From assembly GCF_009711975.1 (NCBI RefSeq), contig NZ_VIKW01000016.1, positions 51,723 through 115,722 on the forward strand: a stretch of DNA of 64,000 nt, given 5' to 3'. The notes under the pieces were generated by a model, which was not told the DNA's origin, did not search any database, and saw only the letters and a program-made list of their open reading frames with translations. This DNA comes from Anabaena sp. UHCC 0204 (lineage in GTDB: Bacteria; Cyanobacteriota; Cyanobacteriia; Cyanobacteriales; Nostocaceae). Shown here piece after piece: positions 9,050 through 18,323 of the stretch. A program made the position numbers and the translations under genes. The number at the start of each line of letters is the position of its first letter. The first letter of the stretch is position 1.

Positions 9050-9880
9050 ATGAAACTAACTTTAGTAACGACCACTATTTTTACCTTGACTTTAGGATTG
9101 TACACCCCAACAGTCACTGCTGAACCTACAAAAACACCCAAAACTTTCACACAATGGTGTCAGCAAAAAGCCAGTTTACCTAAAGAAACAAGACACATAG
9201 TGGAAGTATTATTAAAAGTTGCCGAAACACAAAATTGTAGTCAAGCTAATCAAACGCTGACTAATTTAACCTTGCTTAATCTTAGGGAAAATCAAATCAG
9301 TGATATCAAACCTTTGTCCAATCTGACTAATTTGAATACTCTTATCCTTGATCAAAATCAAATCAGTGATATCAAGCCTTTGTCTAATCTGACTAATTTG
9401 AATGCTCTTAATATTAAGGAAAATCAGATCAGCGATCTTAAACCTTTATCCAATCTGACTAATTTAAATGCTCTTAGTCTTGAAGAAAATCAAATCAGCG
9501 ATATTAAACCTTTGTTCAATCTGACTAATTTAACTTATCTTTATCTTGATAAAAATCAAATCAGAATCAGCGATATTAAATCTTTGTCCAATCTGACAAA
9601 TTTGACTATTCTTAGCCTTGATAATAATAAAATCAGCGATATTAAACCTTTGTCCAATCTGACTAGTTTGACTGTTCTTAGCCTTGGGGAAAATCAAATT
9701 AGCAATCTTAAACCTTTGTCCAATCTGACTAATTTGACTACTCTTAGCCTTAGAGAAAATCAAATCAGCGATCTTAAACCTTTGTCCAATTTGATTAATT
9801 TGACTGTTCTTTACCTTGGGGAAAATCCACTTATCTCTAAAAAATGTCCCGTCCAACCAGAGTCTATTTGTCATTTTTAG
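9050..9880 (+). CDS. Secreted leucine-rich repeat (internalin-type) protein
   Basis: LRR protein, about 276 aa from the ATG at 9050, which places a typical signal peptide (hydrophobic TLVTTTIFTLTLGLY and a TVTAEP cleavage region) at the N-terminus. The frame extends to an ATG at 9008 that would disrupt this. After a short Cys-containing cap region there are about eight near-identical 22-residue repeats of the type LTNLTxLxLxENQISDIKPLSN, the SDS22/internalin consensus, making a curved binding surface. One repeat carries a 2-residue insertion (NQIRISDIK). The 66-bp DNA units are so similar that copy number could change by recombination. The ligand is unknown. A short Cys-containing tail closes the array. 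Confidence 0.9.
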   Translation: MKLTLVTTTIFTLTLGLYTPTVTAEPTKTPKTFTQWCQQKASLPKETRHIVEVLLKVAETQNCSQANQTLTNLTLLNLRENQISDIKPLSNLTNLNTLILDQNQISDIKPLSNLTNLNALNIKENQISDLKPLSNLTNLNALSLEENQISDIKPLFNLTNLTYLYLDKNQIRISDIKSLSNLTNLTILSLDNNKISDIKPLSNLTSLTVLSLGENQISNLKPLSNLTNLTTLSLRENQISDLKPLSNLINLTVLYLGENPLISKKCPVQPESICHF

Positions 9881-9921
9881 CGAATATTACCAGGCTAAAA
9901 GTGTAAATTTCAGTAAAAATG

Positions 9922-10605
9922 CTATTCCACTAAACCATGCTTGATGGCAAACCTGACTAACTCTGCACGGTTGCTAGTTCCAGTTTTTCTCAATAAGCTG
10001 CTTACATATTTTTCCACTGTCCTGGGACTCAAGTGTAAATGATTACCAATTTCTGCATTGGAAAAACCATGAGTTAATAACTCTAAAACTTCCTGTTCTC
10101 TTGCAGTTAGCGGTATCAGTATTTGAGAGTTTTGCACCTGAGTAGATATGGAAATATTACCGTTCTCTTCTTTTGTATATGTGGAAACACTGGTTTCTTC
10201 CTGATGAGAAAAGCGATATTCTGATTGGATAATTTGCGATCGCTCTAATAGATTACGAATAGCAGCGGCTATCTCCTCTAATTCAAATGGCTTAGGCAAG
10301 TACAAATCACAACCAGACTGATACCCCAAAATTCGTTCTTGGGTTTTGGTTCTCGCTGTTAACAAAATCACAGGCAATAACCGAAACGCCGATTGCTGAC
10401 GCACCCGACGCACCAATTCATAGCCATTCATCCGAGGCATCATAATATCAGTCACCATCAAATCAGGACGGCACTTTTCCACCATAGCCAAAGCATCTAC
10501 ACCGTCATCAGCCGTAATTACATTGTAACCAGACAAATCAAGATAATCGCTAATGGATAGGCGTGTACCTAAGTCGTCATCTGCTATGAGAATAGTCAAG
10601 GGCAT
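9922..10605 (-). CDS. NarL/LuxR-family response regulator
   Basis: Two-component response regulator, 227 aa from the ATG at 10605 (MPLTILIADDD). The frame extends 24 codons upstream, but the ATG has an AGGGGTG Shine-Dalgarno and starts exactly at the receiver fold. The receiver domain (1-120) has the acidic pocket ADDD, the phospho-acceptor Asp in VTDIMMPRMNG and the conserved Lys in YLPKPFE. A linker of ~40 residues leads to a LuxR-type HTH (LTAREQEVLELL...SNAEIGNHLHLSPRTVEKYVSSLLRK) for DNA binding. No kinase gene is adjacent, so this is an orphan regulator. The architecture is like the Ycf29-type regulators of cyanobacteria and plastids; I do not assign it further. Confidence 0.9.
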   Translation of the reverse strand: MPLTILIADDDLGTRLSISDYLDLSGYNVITADDGVDALAMVEKCRPDLMVTDIMMPRMNGYELVRRVRQQSAFRLLPVILLTARTKTQERILGYQSGCDLYLPKPFELEEIAAAIRNLLERSQIIQSEYRFSHQEETSVSTYTKEENGNISISTQVQNSQILIPLTAREQEVLELLTHGFSNAEIGNHLHLSPRTVEKYVSSLLRKTGTSNRAELVRFAIKHGLVE

Positions 10606-10951
10606 GGATAATACACCCCTATAATTTTTTTGATTGAGTAATGTGCTGTTATGGGCAATATCAATAGACACAGGCAAAAATAGTAATCCTATGTTTCATA
10701 CTATGACAGGATTACCTACTAAATAACGAGAGGAGCAATGATTTATAAAGAAAATCTTAAATCTTTAGAAAATGTTAACAAAACTTTACACAATTTGCAG
10801 TCAAAGCTCAGTAGTAGCCAGTCATAATTTTTACTAATCGCTAATTACCAATTACTAATCACCTGTTCCCCGTCCCTTTGAATTACAATTAATGAAAAAG
10901 CTAGTCTAAATAAATTTTTAGGCATATTTATTAAAACTAAGAAGATTTTCA

Positions 10952-11422
10952 ATGAGTGATAAACAGAGTGAAGGTTACAAAGTTATTTGTGATAATAGAC
11001 AAGCCCGGTTTTTGTATGAAATCATAGAAACCTATGAAGCTGGAGTTCAGTTGACAGGAACTGAGGTGAAATCAATTCGTGCAGGTAAAGCCAATCTCCA
11101 AGATGGTTATGCCTTGCTTCGTGACGGTGAAGCATGGTTAATCAACGTGCATATTTCGCCTTATACCTCCAGTGGTGCGTATTTTAATCATGAACCGAGA
11201 CGAACACGCAAGTTATTGCTTCACAAACAAGAACTCCGGAAACTCATTGGTAGGGTACAACAGGAGGGTTTAACTCTAGTCCCCTTAAAAATGTATCTCA
11301 AACGGGGTTGGGTGAAAATAGTTATTGCCCTTGGTAAAGGTAAAAAGTTACACGACAAACGAGAAAGTCTCAAACGTCGTGATGATCAACGAGATATGCA
11401 AAGGGCAATGAAGAGATATTAG
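10952..11422 (+). CDS. smpB: SsrA-binding protein SmpB
   Basis: tmRNA-binding protein (156 aa) that brings tmRNA to stalled ribosomes for trans-translation. The family hallmarks are complete: DNRQARFLYEIIETYEAG, LTGTEVKSIRAGKANLQD, HISPY, HEPRRTRKLLLHKQEL, and the basic C-terminal tail GKGKKLHDKRESLKRRDDQRD that enters the mRNA channel. Length is normal. The tmRNA gene itself is not in the window. Confidence 0.97.
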   Translation: MSDKQSEGYKVICDNRQARFLYEIIETYEAGVQLTGTEVKSIRAGKANLQDGYALLRDGEAWLINVHISPYTSSGAYFNHEPRRTRKLLLHKQELRKLIGRVQQEGLTLVPLKMYLKRGWVKIVIALGKGKKLHDKRESLKRRDDQRDMQRAMKRY

Positions 11423-11492
11423 CTTAAACAGTAGAAGCCTCTCACATACTTGATCAGGGTAGGTCTATTACCTACCCCAAAATAGTTTAATT

Positions 11493-13301
11493 TTACCCTT
11501 CTATTGCTTCTTTAATCCACTGTTGTAATGTATTAACAACTTCCTCAATCGGGATTTCTTGAGATTCCTTATTTGCGCGTTTGACTACTTCGACTTTACC
11601 ATTTGTAATCGCTCTGCCGGTGACAATTCTCAAGGGAATCCCGATTAAATCTGCATCTTTAAATTTAACACCAGCGCGTTCATCTCTGTCATCTAACAAA
11701 GTTTCTACACCTGCTTGATTGAGTTCCGTGTAAAGTTTTTCGGCAACGGCGATTTGTTGGGCATCTTTAATGTTAGGAATTGTAATAATGGTGTGATATG
11801 GTGCGATCGCTACTGGCCAAATTATCCCATCTTTATCATAGGATTGTTCAACGGCTGATTGTGCTAATCGAGACACACCCACACCGTAACAACCCATAAC
11901 TAAAGGCTTTTCTTCCCCTTGTTCGTTGGTATAAGTTGCACCCATGGCTTCGGAGTATTTTGTACCAAGTTGGAAGATGTGACCGGCTTCAATACCTCTA
12001 GCTGTTTGTAGGGTTTGGTTTGGATCATGGAGAGAGCGATCGCCTAATTTGGCTTTACGAATATCTACGGTTAATGCAGGTAGCTTAAATTGCTCACCCC
12101 AATTTGCCCCAACTACGTGAAAACCGCTTTCATTTGCACCAGTGACAAAGTTCTTTAACTCCACAGCAGTTTTATCCACCAACCGCACAAACTGAGAATT
12201 TACCTGTTTACTTCCCGCAATATAATCATCACTAATATCCGGTGCGATATAACCTAAAGGTAAAGATTTCCCTTGCCATGCTTCTTGAGCTTCGGCATTT
12301 GGTACAGTTAAAGTGAGAATAGTTTTAGCACCAAATTGAGGAGCTAATTTAGTTAATTCATTTTGTAATTTAACTTCATTAATTTCCTGATCTCCGCGAA
12401 TATTGATTAACACCAAAACCGTTAAACCGTTATCATATACAAGTTGATATAAAACGTTTTTAACAATTTGGGTAGGATCACATTTCAAAAAATTACAAAG
12501 TTTTTCAATTGTATCAGTTCCCGGAGTTTCTCGTTTTTCGTAAGTTGTAAAAGGTGAAGTTTCCGCTTCTGCTGGTAAAGAAACAGCCTTTTCTACGTTT
12601 GCTGCATATTTACCATCTTCAGTATAGAGAACTTCATCTTCTCCCGCATCTGCTAACACCATAAATTCTGTAGAACCAGAACCACCAATAGCCCCAGAAT
12701 CAGCTTCCACAGCCCGAAAAGCTAAACCAGAACGCCGTAACATATTACTGTAAGCGGTGTACATTTCCTGGTAAGTTTTTTTCAAACTTTCTTCATCAGC
12801 ATGAAAAGAATAACCATCTTTCATGATAAATTCTCGTCCGCGCATTAAACCAAAACGGGGACGAATTTCATCACGAAATTTAGTTTGTAGTTGATATAAA
12901 TGTACAGGTAATTGACGATATGAACGAATCATATCACGGGCAACTGTGGTAATTACTTCTTCGTGAGTTGGGCCAAGTCCTAATTGTTGTTCTCTTCTAT
13001 CCACAAGAGAAAACATAATTCCCTCAGCCTTAGTATAGGTGTCCCAGCGTCCCGATTCTTGCCATAATTCCGCAGGTTGTAACTGTGGTAATAAACATTC
13101 TTGTGCGCCGGTAGCATTCATTTCTTCCCGGACAATTTGGGAAACCTTTTGCAAAACCCGCCACATTAGGGGAAGATAAGCATAAATCCCACTACCGATG
13201 CGACGGATATAACCTGCACGGAGTAACAATTTATGGCTAGGGATTTCCGCATCAGCAGGATCATCCCGCAGTGTAACAAATAACATTTGTGATAATCGCA
13301 T
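11493..13301 (-). CDS. proS: Prolyl-tRNA synthetase
   Basis: Class II aminoacyl-tRNA synthetase (602 aa) that charges tRNA-Pro. It is of the bacterial form: the catalytic core has motif 2 ([22 protein letters not shown]), and a large editing (INS) domain is inserted at about residues 220-400 (GANWGEQ region, deacylating Ala-tRNA-Pro). Motif 3 ([19 protein letters not shown]...[10 protein letters not shown]) follows, then the C-terminal anticodon-binding domain ([18 protein letters not shown]). ATG start with an AAGGT-type Shine-Dalgarno. Convergent with smpB; stand-alone gene. Confidence 0.97.
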   Translation of the reverse strand: MRLSQMLFVTLRDDPADAEIPSHKLLLRAGYIRRIGSGIYAYLPLMWRVLQKVSQIVREEMNATGAQECLLPQLQPAELWQESGRWDTYTKAEGIMFSLVDRREQQLGLGPTHEEVITTVARDMIRSYRQLPVHLYQLQTKFRDEIRPRFGLMRGREFIMKDGYSFHADEESLKKTYQEMYTAYSNMLRRSGLAFRAVEADSGAIGGSGSTEFMVLADAGEDEVLYTEDGKYAANVEKAVSLPAEAETSPFTTYEKRETPGTDTIEKLCNFLKCDPTQIVKNVLYQLVYDNGLTVLVLINIRGDQEINEVKLQNELTKLAPQFGAKTILTLTVPNAEAQEAWQGKSLPLGYIAPDISDDYIAGSKQVNSQFVRLVDKTAVELKNFVTGANESGFHVVGANWGEQFKLPALTVDIRKAKLGDRSLHDPNQTLQTARGIEAGHIFQLGTKYSEAMGATYTNEQGEEKPLVMGCYGVGVSRLAQSAVEQSYDKDGIIWPVAIAPYHTIITIPNIKDAQQIAVAEKLYTELNQAGVETLLDDRDERAGVKFKDADLIGIPLRIVTGRAITNGKVEVVKRANKESQEIPIEEVVNTLQQWIKEAIEG

Positions 13302-13517
13302 TGTTTTTTACCTTACTTACTAACTTTTCAAATCAGTTACGTCTAAAATATTTCCATGCAATCAAACAGGTTTGGTATTAAAGACTTACAAATTAGACCA
13401 TAATCTAAATTAATTTATTTCTGCCTTTGCGTCTTTGCTCCTTTGCCTCTTTGCGCGAAACATTCCTAAAAATCTAAGTTCCGACTATTAACCATTTAAC
13501 TTGAGGAGATAACTACT

Positions 13518-14912
13518 TTGTCAGAATTAATGTATCAAGCACAACCACCTTTAGAATTTATTCCGCCGTCTTTTAATCCTTTGTTGTTAAAATTGGTACA
13601 TATTCTGCTACCAACTTGGATACGTTGGCAAACACCCATTAGCAACATTGAAGCAGACAACGTTGAAGTTTTGGCGGATTGTTATCAGCGGTTTCAGGAT
13701 GGTAAAATCCGGTTTATGTTGGCGTTTCGTCATCCTCAAACAGCAGACCCTCTTTGTTTAACTTATTTACTCTCCCAAATCTTGCCTAAAGTAGCACGAG
13801 TTGGGGGTACACAGCTACAATATCCGCTTCATACCCATTTTATCTATGATCGGGGCATTCCTCTCTGGGCTGGTTCTCATGTGGGTTGGGTAATTTCCCA
13901 TTTGGGGGGAACTCCCATTCAACGTGGTAAAGCTGATTGGACTGGGTTGCGTTCAGCGCGGGATTTGTATATCAATGGTCAGTTTCCCATGGCGGCTGCC
14001 CCAGAAGGTGCTACAAATGGTTTATCGGAGATTATCAGTCCTTTAGAACCTGGTATCGCACAGATGGGTTTTTGGTGTGCGGAAGATTTACAAAAAGCAG
14101 GAAGAGATGAAGAAGTTTTAATTTTACCAATTGGCATTAAATATAGTTATGTCAATGAACCTTGGGATAATATAGCAAATTTATTAACTGAATTAGAAGT
14201 AGCTAGTGGTTTGTCTGCAAATCAAGAGAAAACTGAGGCTGGTTTTGCTGCGCTTTATCCTCGGTTATTAGGTTTAGCAGAACATTTGTTAGGGGTGATG
14301 GAGCAGTTTTACACTAAATTTTATCATCAAACTTTGCCTGATCAAAAAATTACCAATGGGGAAATTACAGATAGAAATGAGGCTTTAGCTTATCGGTTAC
14401 AAGCTGTTATGAATATTGCGTTATTCATTGCTGAACAATATTTTGATTTACCATCTAGGGGAAGTTGGAATGATAGATGTAGAAGGGTAGAACAATCCGG
14501 TTGGAACTATATTTTTCGAGAAGATTTTAAGGATATTAAATCATTATCACCTATTGAGAAAAGTTTGGGAGATAGAATTGCTGAAGAAGCATATTTTCGG
14601 ATGTGGCACATGAGGTTAGTTGAGAGTTTTGTTGCTGTTTCTGGTATTTATATTCGAGAAAAACCAACTGTGGAAAGATTTGCTGAAACAACTTTACTTT
14701 TATGGGATATGGTTAATAAAATTAAGGGTAATAGTCCTGCACAGCGTCCACAATTGGGTAAGCAACAGGTGAAGATGACTGTGGGTGAACCAATATCTAT
14801 TTCTGAACGTTATTCGGGTTATAAAAGTAGTCGGGTTGCTGCTAGACAAGCGGTATCTGAGTTGACGAATGATTTACAGCAGGTTTTGGAGGGTTTGGTG
14901 GATAAGGGATGA
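13518..14912 (+). CDS. PlsC-like glycerolipid acyltransferase, paralogue 1
   Basis: Membrane-associated acyltransferase (464 aa) of the lysophosphatidate acyltransferase type. The acyltransferase box appears as FRHPQTADP (His-x4-Asp) near residue 74, followed by the PEG substrate motif in APEGATNG near 159. The C-terminal half (about 230-460) is long and helical and is absent from short PlsC enzymes. The start is TTG at 13518 behind a strong GAGGAG Shine-Dalgarno. A second gene at 37970-39379 is clearly paralogous over its full length, so the pair arose by duplication. The acyl acceptor is not known; lipid remodelling is a reasonable guess. Confidence 0.8.
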   Translation: MSELMYQAQPPLEFIPPSFNPLLLKLVHILLPTWIRWQTPISNIEADNVEVLADCYQRFQDGKIRFMLAFRHPQTADPLCLTYLLSQILPKVARVGGTQLQYPLHTHFIYDRGIPLWAGSHVGWVISHLGGTPIQRGKADWTGLRSARDLYINGQFPMAAAPEGATNGLSEIISPLEPGIAQMGFWCAEDLQKAGRDEEVLILPIGIKYSYVNEPWDNIANLLTELEVASGLSANQEKTEAGFAALYPRLLGLAEHLLGVMEQFYTKFYHQTLPDQKITNGEITDRNEALAYRLQAVMNIALFIAEQYFDLPSRGSWNDRCRRVEQSGWNYIFREDFKDIKSLSPIEKSLGDRIAEEAYFRMWHMRLVESFVAVSGIYIREKPTVERFAETTLLLWDMVNKIKGNSPAQRPQLGKQQVKMTVGEPISISERYSGYKSSRVAARQAVSELTNDLQQVLEGLVDKG

Positions 14913-14986
14913 TAAATAATTAAAAATCAGGGCTATTGCATTCTCAAAGAGAGGATAAAAAAACAATCATTAAACAACATCCTGAT

Positions 14987-15073
14987 GACTTACGCAATAA
15001 CTCTCTGAAACTCTTATTTCGACCTGTCCTCTGCGTCCTCTGCGGTTCGTTTCTTCATGATTTTGCGTAAGTC
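14987..15073. mobile_element. MITE-like element, family A (GACTTACGCA ends)
   Basis: Non-coding 87-bp element with terminal inverted repeats GACTTACGCA...TGCGTAAGTC. The flanks carry a possible 5-bp target duplication (CTGAT on both sides). The interior (GTCCTCTGCGTCCTCTGCGGTTCG) resembles copies at 35991 and 59101. No transposase is nearby, so it would be mobilised in trans. Confidence 0.7.
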
Positions 15074-15256
15074 CTGATCCTGAAAATCCTGAAATCCTGA
15101 AAATTATCTCGACTCCGCGGTAGTTGAGCGTAGTCGAAACTCGATAACCACCTGATTCAGACAATTAGACATCTCCAAAATCCCCACAAACAATCATCCA
15201 ACAACATCCTGTAAATCCTTAAATCCTGGATATCCTGATCCAGACAATTTTAACCC
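15074..15256. repeat. Gene-free stretch with degenerate AATCCTG repeats
   Basis: The 516-bp gap between the acyltransferase and the kinase holds, besides the MITE at 14987, several imperfect copies of CCTGAAAATCCTG/AAATCCTGGATATCCTG and an inverted CTCGACT/AGTCGA block. No credible gene is seen; frames through it are repeat-derived. Confidence 0.55.
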
Positions 15257-15285
15257 TTGACAAAATTATCAACTTCAATTATGCT
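15257..15285 (+). promoter_or_regulatory. Consensus-like sigma-70 promoter pointing at the 3' end of the kinase gene
   Basis: TTGACA (15257-15262), 17-bp spacer, TATGCT (15280-15285). The only gene downstream on this strand is the antisense of the kinase/FGE gene, so the promoter, if used, would give an antisense or short non-coding RNA running toward its hypervariable end. Sequence match only. Confidence 0.4.
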
Positions 15286-15351
15286 GATGTTATAAGTGGA
15301 AAAGTATGCGCCCATATATATAAGGCTAATATTTATAGTATCCTGCTCATA

Positions 15352-15376
15352 AAAAAAAATTCCGCCTAGCGGCGGG
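15352..15376 (-). terminator. Rho-independent terminator of the kinase gene
   Basis: On the minus strand a G+C-only stem (CCGCC/GGCGG, 4-nt loop) is followed by AATTTTTTTTT, about 50 nt after the stop codon at 15429. This is a textbook intrinsic terminator. It also sits where retroelement-diversified genes often have a hairpin after the variable region. Confidence 0.75.
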
Positions 15377-15428
15377 GGCAAGGGAAAAGAAAAAAGAGCA
15401 GAGGGTAAGAGGGAAAAAGAGTAAAGAG

Positions 15429-17165
15429 CTACTGAGTCCTGGAAGATACGACTACACGGAAACCCAGGAAGTCGTACCTAATGCCACGCGCGTCCCTGTA
15501 ACGATCCGCAGCACGACAGTAGCTAGCGATGCTGTTCCAAGAACCACCACGCAGCAGTCTTGGGTTGTTGCCTAGCCTTGTCAAAGCAATACCGTTTATA
15601 GGCGCATTTATATAATTTTCTTGCCAATCATCTTCGCACCATTCCCACACATTGCCGTGCATATCATACAAACCAAAAGCATTAGGGGGAAAAGTTCCTA
15701 CATCTGTGGTTTGTTTTCGATATTTACCTTTGGGTGCAGCAGCGTAGGCATAGTCACCATTATAGTTTACCAAATCTGGGGTAATACTTTCACCAAAATA
15801 AAAAGGTGTCGTTGTTCCCGCCCTACAAGCATACTCCCATTGTGCCTCACTGGGTAATTTATAGTTTTTACCTGTGTTTTGGCTTAACTTCTGACAAAAT
15901 GCCACTGCATCATTCCAACTCACTTGTTCAACAGGACGATGGTTGGTGAGCGGAGTCGAACCATTACCTTTGAAGTAAGCAGGATTACTCCCAATAATAG
16001 CTTGATATTGTGCTTGAGTCAAAGGATATTTACCGATAAAGAAGCTGGGAACAGTAACTTCATGTTGGGGACTTTCATTATCTCTTCTTTTCGCTTCATT
16101 TTCCGGTGAACCCATGTAAAATGTTCCTGCGGGTATTTCCACCATTTCCAACTTCACCCCATTTCCCAAATCTTCCACAAAGTAATTTGCTGAGTGGTTG
16201 CGTCGGTTGATAATACTTCCTTTTGCGTTAGTTGTGACAACTTCAAATGTGAAAGTTTTGAGATGATTATTTTGTGATTGAATACCTAAAAACTGAAACC
16301 ATGCGGCTATTGACTGAGGACGGTTTCGATAATCTAACTCCATTCCCTTGAGAATAGCATCATTTACCTTTTGACTAATTGCAGAATTGTATTGTTGCGG
16401 TGGTTCAATCGCCATTTTCATATCTAGCATAATCTTAGCATTCAGATAAGGACTAGGCAGAGGAATAAAAGGAGGTTCATGAACGGCGATAATTACATAT
16501 AATGTCGCAGCTAAAGCATAAATATCTAAAGCCGGAGTAAAATTACTTCTATTTTCAAATTGTTCTGGTGGTGCAAAAACGGGAGTTTTGGCATTTGTTA
16601 AACTCATCAATTCGGCAAAGTTGACTTCTCTAGCTAAACCAAAATCAATCAAAATGGCTTTATTATCCGCTTCTCGCAATAGAATATTCGCAGGTTTAAT
16701 ATCTCGGTGCAGATAATTACGACTATGAATATAACTTAAAGCTTCACCAATTCCTTTAATAATTTCTAAACCTGCACTTTCACTAAAAACACCATTCGCG
16801 TATAAACATTGTTCTAAATTTTTGCCTTTGACATATTCCATCACCATACAAGATAAACCATTTTCTTGAAACAGTTCAGGATACACTTTGACAATGTGAG
16901 GATGATCAAAGGTAGCTAACACCATTGCTTCAGTGTTAAACTTGTCCTGTTCTTCTGCTAAAAACTCTCCAAAACCTTCTGTGTTTCCATATTTATCTCG
17001 ATAGCGTTGTTGTAGAAAAACGACATTGAGACTTTTGATAGCTACTTGTTTTTTACGTTTATGATCTTCGGCTAAATAAGTAATACCAAAACCACCCTGT
17101 CCAAGAGTATCAATAATTTCGTATTGTCCTCTTTTTAATTTTTGCCCTGGGATAAAATAACTCAT
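15429..17165 (-). CDS. Ser/Thr protein kinase fused to FGE-sulfatase/C-type-lectin-like domain
   Basis: Hanks-type kinase fused to a formylglycine-generating-enzyme-like domain (578 aa). The kinase (about 15-275) is complete: GQGGFG 22-27, ATP lysine K44, catalytic HRDIKPAN 153-160, DFG 174-176, APPEQ activation segment. The FGE/C-type lectin fold (about 335-575) starts at EMVEIPAGTFYMGSP and contains VSWNDAVAFC, LPSEAQWEYA, FGLYDMHGNVWEWC, then LLRGGSWN and GFRVV. In cyanobacteria this domain usually acts as a binding module rather than as a true FGE. The last ~40 codons differ in base and codon use from the rest (CGT, GGT, TAC, GAC, AGC) and look like a retroelement variable region (separate entry). 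The ATG at 17165 has no clear Shine-Dalgarno. Confidence 0.92.
   Translation of the reverse strand: MSYFIPGQKLKRGQYEIIDTLGQGGFGITYLAEDHKRKKQVAIKSLNVVFLQQRYRDKYGNTEGFGEFLAEEQDKFNTEAMVLATFDHPHIVKVYPELFQENGLSCMVMEYVKGKNLEQCLYANGVFSESAGLEIIKGIGEALSYIHSRNYLHRDIKPANILLREADNKAILIDFGLAREVNFAELMSLTNAKTPVFAPPEQFENRSNFTPALDIYALAATLYVIIAVHEPPFIPLPSPYLNAKIMLDMKMAIEPPQQYNSAISQKVNDAILKGMELDYRNRPQSIAAWFQFLGIQSQNNHLKTFTFEVVTTNAKGSIINRRNHSANYFVEDLGNGVKLEMVEIPAGTFYMGSPENEAKRRDNESPQHEVTVPSFFIGKYPLTQAQYQAIIGSNPAYFKGNGSTPLTNHRPVEQVSWNDAVAFCQKLSQNTGKNYKLPSEAQWEYACRAGTTTPFYFGESITPDLVNYNGDYAYAAAPKGKYRKQTTDVGTFPPNAFGLYDMHGNVWEWCEDDWQENYINAPINGIALTRLGNNPRLLRGGSWNSIASYCRAADRYRDARGIRYDFLGFRVVVSSRTQ
15432..15560 (-). other. 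Putative DGR variable region (VR) at the 3' end of the kinase/FGE gene
   Basis: Constant framework residues (LLRGGSWN, CRAA, GFRVVV) alternate with codons that fit AAY template positions after adenine mutagenesis: AGC ATC GCT AGC TAC, GAT, TAC, GAC, GGC ATT, TAC GAC TTC. Nearly all end in C or T while position 1/2 varies freely. It ends a few codons before the stop, the usual location of a VR in a C-type-lectin/FGE target gene. No reverse transcriptase or template repeat is in the window, so it would be a remote target. Known for the family: many cyanobacterial DGR targets have this fold. The VR identity is inferred from pattern only. Confidence 0.6.
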
Positions 17166-17301
17166 AATTAATGTAATCTATAAAAATCCTATTTGAATTT
17201 TGAAAAAATCTCAGTTAGGCAAAGCTGTGATGTACCATTAATTAAGTTTACGGTGCTACGTATCTTTTAACAATCAAATATTATTCCTGTATAAAGATGT
17301 T

Positions 17302-17412
17302 GTTATAGCGGTATGCACTCTTTGTGAGATACAGTCATTAAATCGCAAAACCTGTAGGGGTGGGGTTTCCCCGCCCTCGATTGTATTTCATCCGACCGAT
17401 AACCGCTATAAA
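17302..17412. repeat. Palindromic element with TTATAGCGGT ends
   Basis: The ends GTTATAGCGGT and ACCGCTATAA form inverted termini around a non-coding interior with a GTAGGGGTGGGG/CCCCGCCC hairpin. MITE-like; no coding capacity. Confidence 0.65.
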
Positions 17413-17422
17413 CAGATTGATA

Positions 17423-17540
17423 AGTAGGTAGGTGGGAAAACTTATAACTATGTCATTGCGAGTGGAACGAAGCAATCCCAAGAGTTTTGGGTAATTTACA
17501 GTTCGTTACATAGTTGGGTTGATTAGCATCTACCTACCTA
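17423..17540. repeat. Palindromic element with AGTAGGTAGGT ends
   Basis: Inverted ends AGTAGGTAGGTG...ATCTACCTACCT surround the widespread intergenic block CATTGCGAGTGGAACGAAGC and a partly palindromic centre. Non-coding, MITE-like. The ends resemble, but are not identical to, those of family B. Confidence 0.65.
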
Positions 17541-17676
17541 ATTGCTGAGAGACGTTGAGTAGCTTAGTATTCAGTATATAATTATTTTATCCGAATCATG
17601 ATATTTGCATAATTTTAGTCACAGCTACACAAACAAACTCCGTCTATGCAGAATAATATAGTAATTTGAATGAAAT

Positions 17677-17726
17677 GAAACCCAACACTACCCATGAAGG
17701 CATTATTATCATTAATGTTGGGTTTC
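17677..17726. repeat. GAAACCCAAC hairpin repeat
   Basis: Inverted repeat GAAACCCAACA / TGTTGGGTTTC with a ~30-nt loop, a common small intergenic hairpin in this kind of genome. Confidence 0.6.
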
Positions 17727-17975
17727 CTTGCGTCAACCCAACCTACGTCGTATAACTTCTAGCTTTGTATTTCCTGCTTTTTAAGCTCAAAAACTTTTCA
17801 GCCCCTGCACATAAATATTACTTATTTATTTACGAATAAATATCAGAATTTTGTATATTTATATATTTAAGCTGTGATTAGAGACTTAGATCACAGCAAA
17901 TGCTGATATTTTCGATAATAAAGGTATTTTCTGTATTCTTGCCGAGGCCATAAATTACCAAAACACCAAAAAAAT

Positions 17976-17989
17976 GTATTTTCTGATAC
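17976..17989 (+). promoter_or_regulatory. NtcA-binding site upstream of amt
   Basis: GTATTTTCTGATAC is an exact match to GTA-N8-TAC, the site of NtcA, the cyanobacterial global nitrogen regulator. A weak AT-rich -10 region follows about 18-22 bp downstream (18007-18016). The next gene on this strand is the ammonium transporter gene at 18324, a known class of NtcA target. Sequence match and context only. Confidence 0.65.
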
Positions 17990-18323
17990 AGAATATTGAT
18001 CGTTATTAAATAGAGAATCAACCAACTTTAAATAAAGTTAATGACAATTTCACTTCCTAAAAGCAGGAATTAACTTAATAATTTCTGCCTCTGTTCTCCG
18101 TCTATTGTTCTTAATCATATTGAACAAGTATGACAGATTTGTAAACTGCATATTGGCTAATGATCTCAATTATGATATTGTTTAGCTATTTTTGCAAAAA
18201 CAATCATGTATTTGGGCAGATTTGTCAACATGAACATGAGATAAAAAACCTAACTTTAATTAAGTTATTCAGGTCCTTTGATGAACAATATTAATTACAG
18301 CTTTTCTAGCAGGAAAAACAACA

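Larger units (their letters stand above)
17166..18323. other. 1.16-kb gene-free region upstream of amt
   Basis: No convincing gene. It contains three palindromic elements in a row (17302-17412, 17423-17540, 17677-17726), then an AT-rich stretch with an NtcA-type site at 17976-17989. The long untranslated stretch before amt (about 300 nt after the NtcA site) may be a leader. Confidence 0.7.

Noticed and set aside
10738..10827. 29-codon frame after AGGAG (MIYKENLKSLEN...)
   Set aside because: Shine-Dalgarno only 2 nt from the ATG, no partner gene and no conservation evidence available; too weak to call a small protein.
15429..17165. Reading the kinase-FGE protein as a true sulfatase-maturing enzyme
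   Set aside because: Kinase fusion, C-terminal variable-looking segment and lack of a sulfatase gene nearby fit a binding-type FGE/C-type-lectin domain better.
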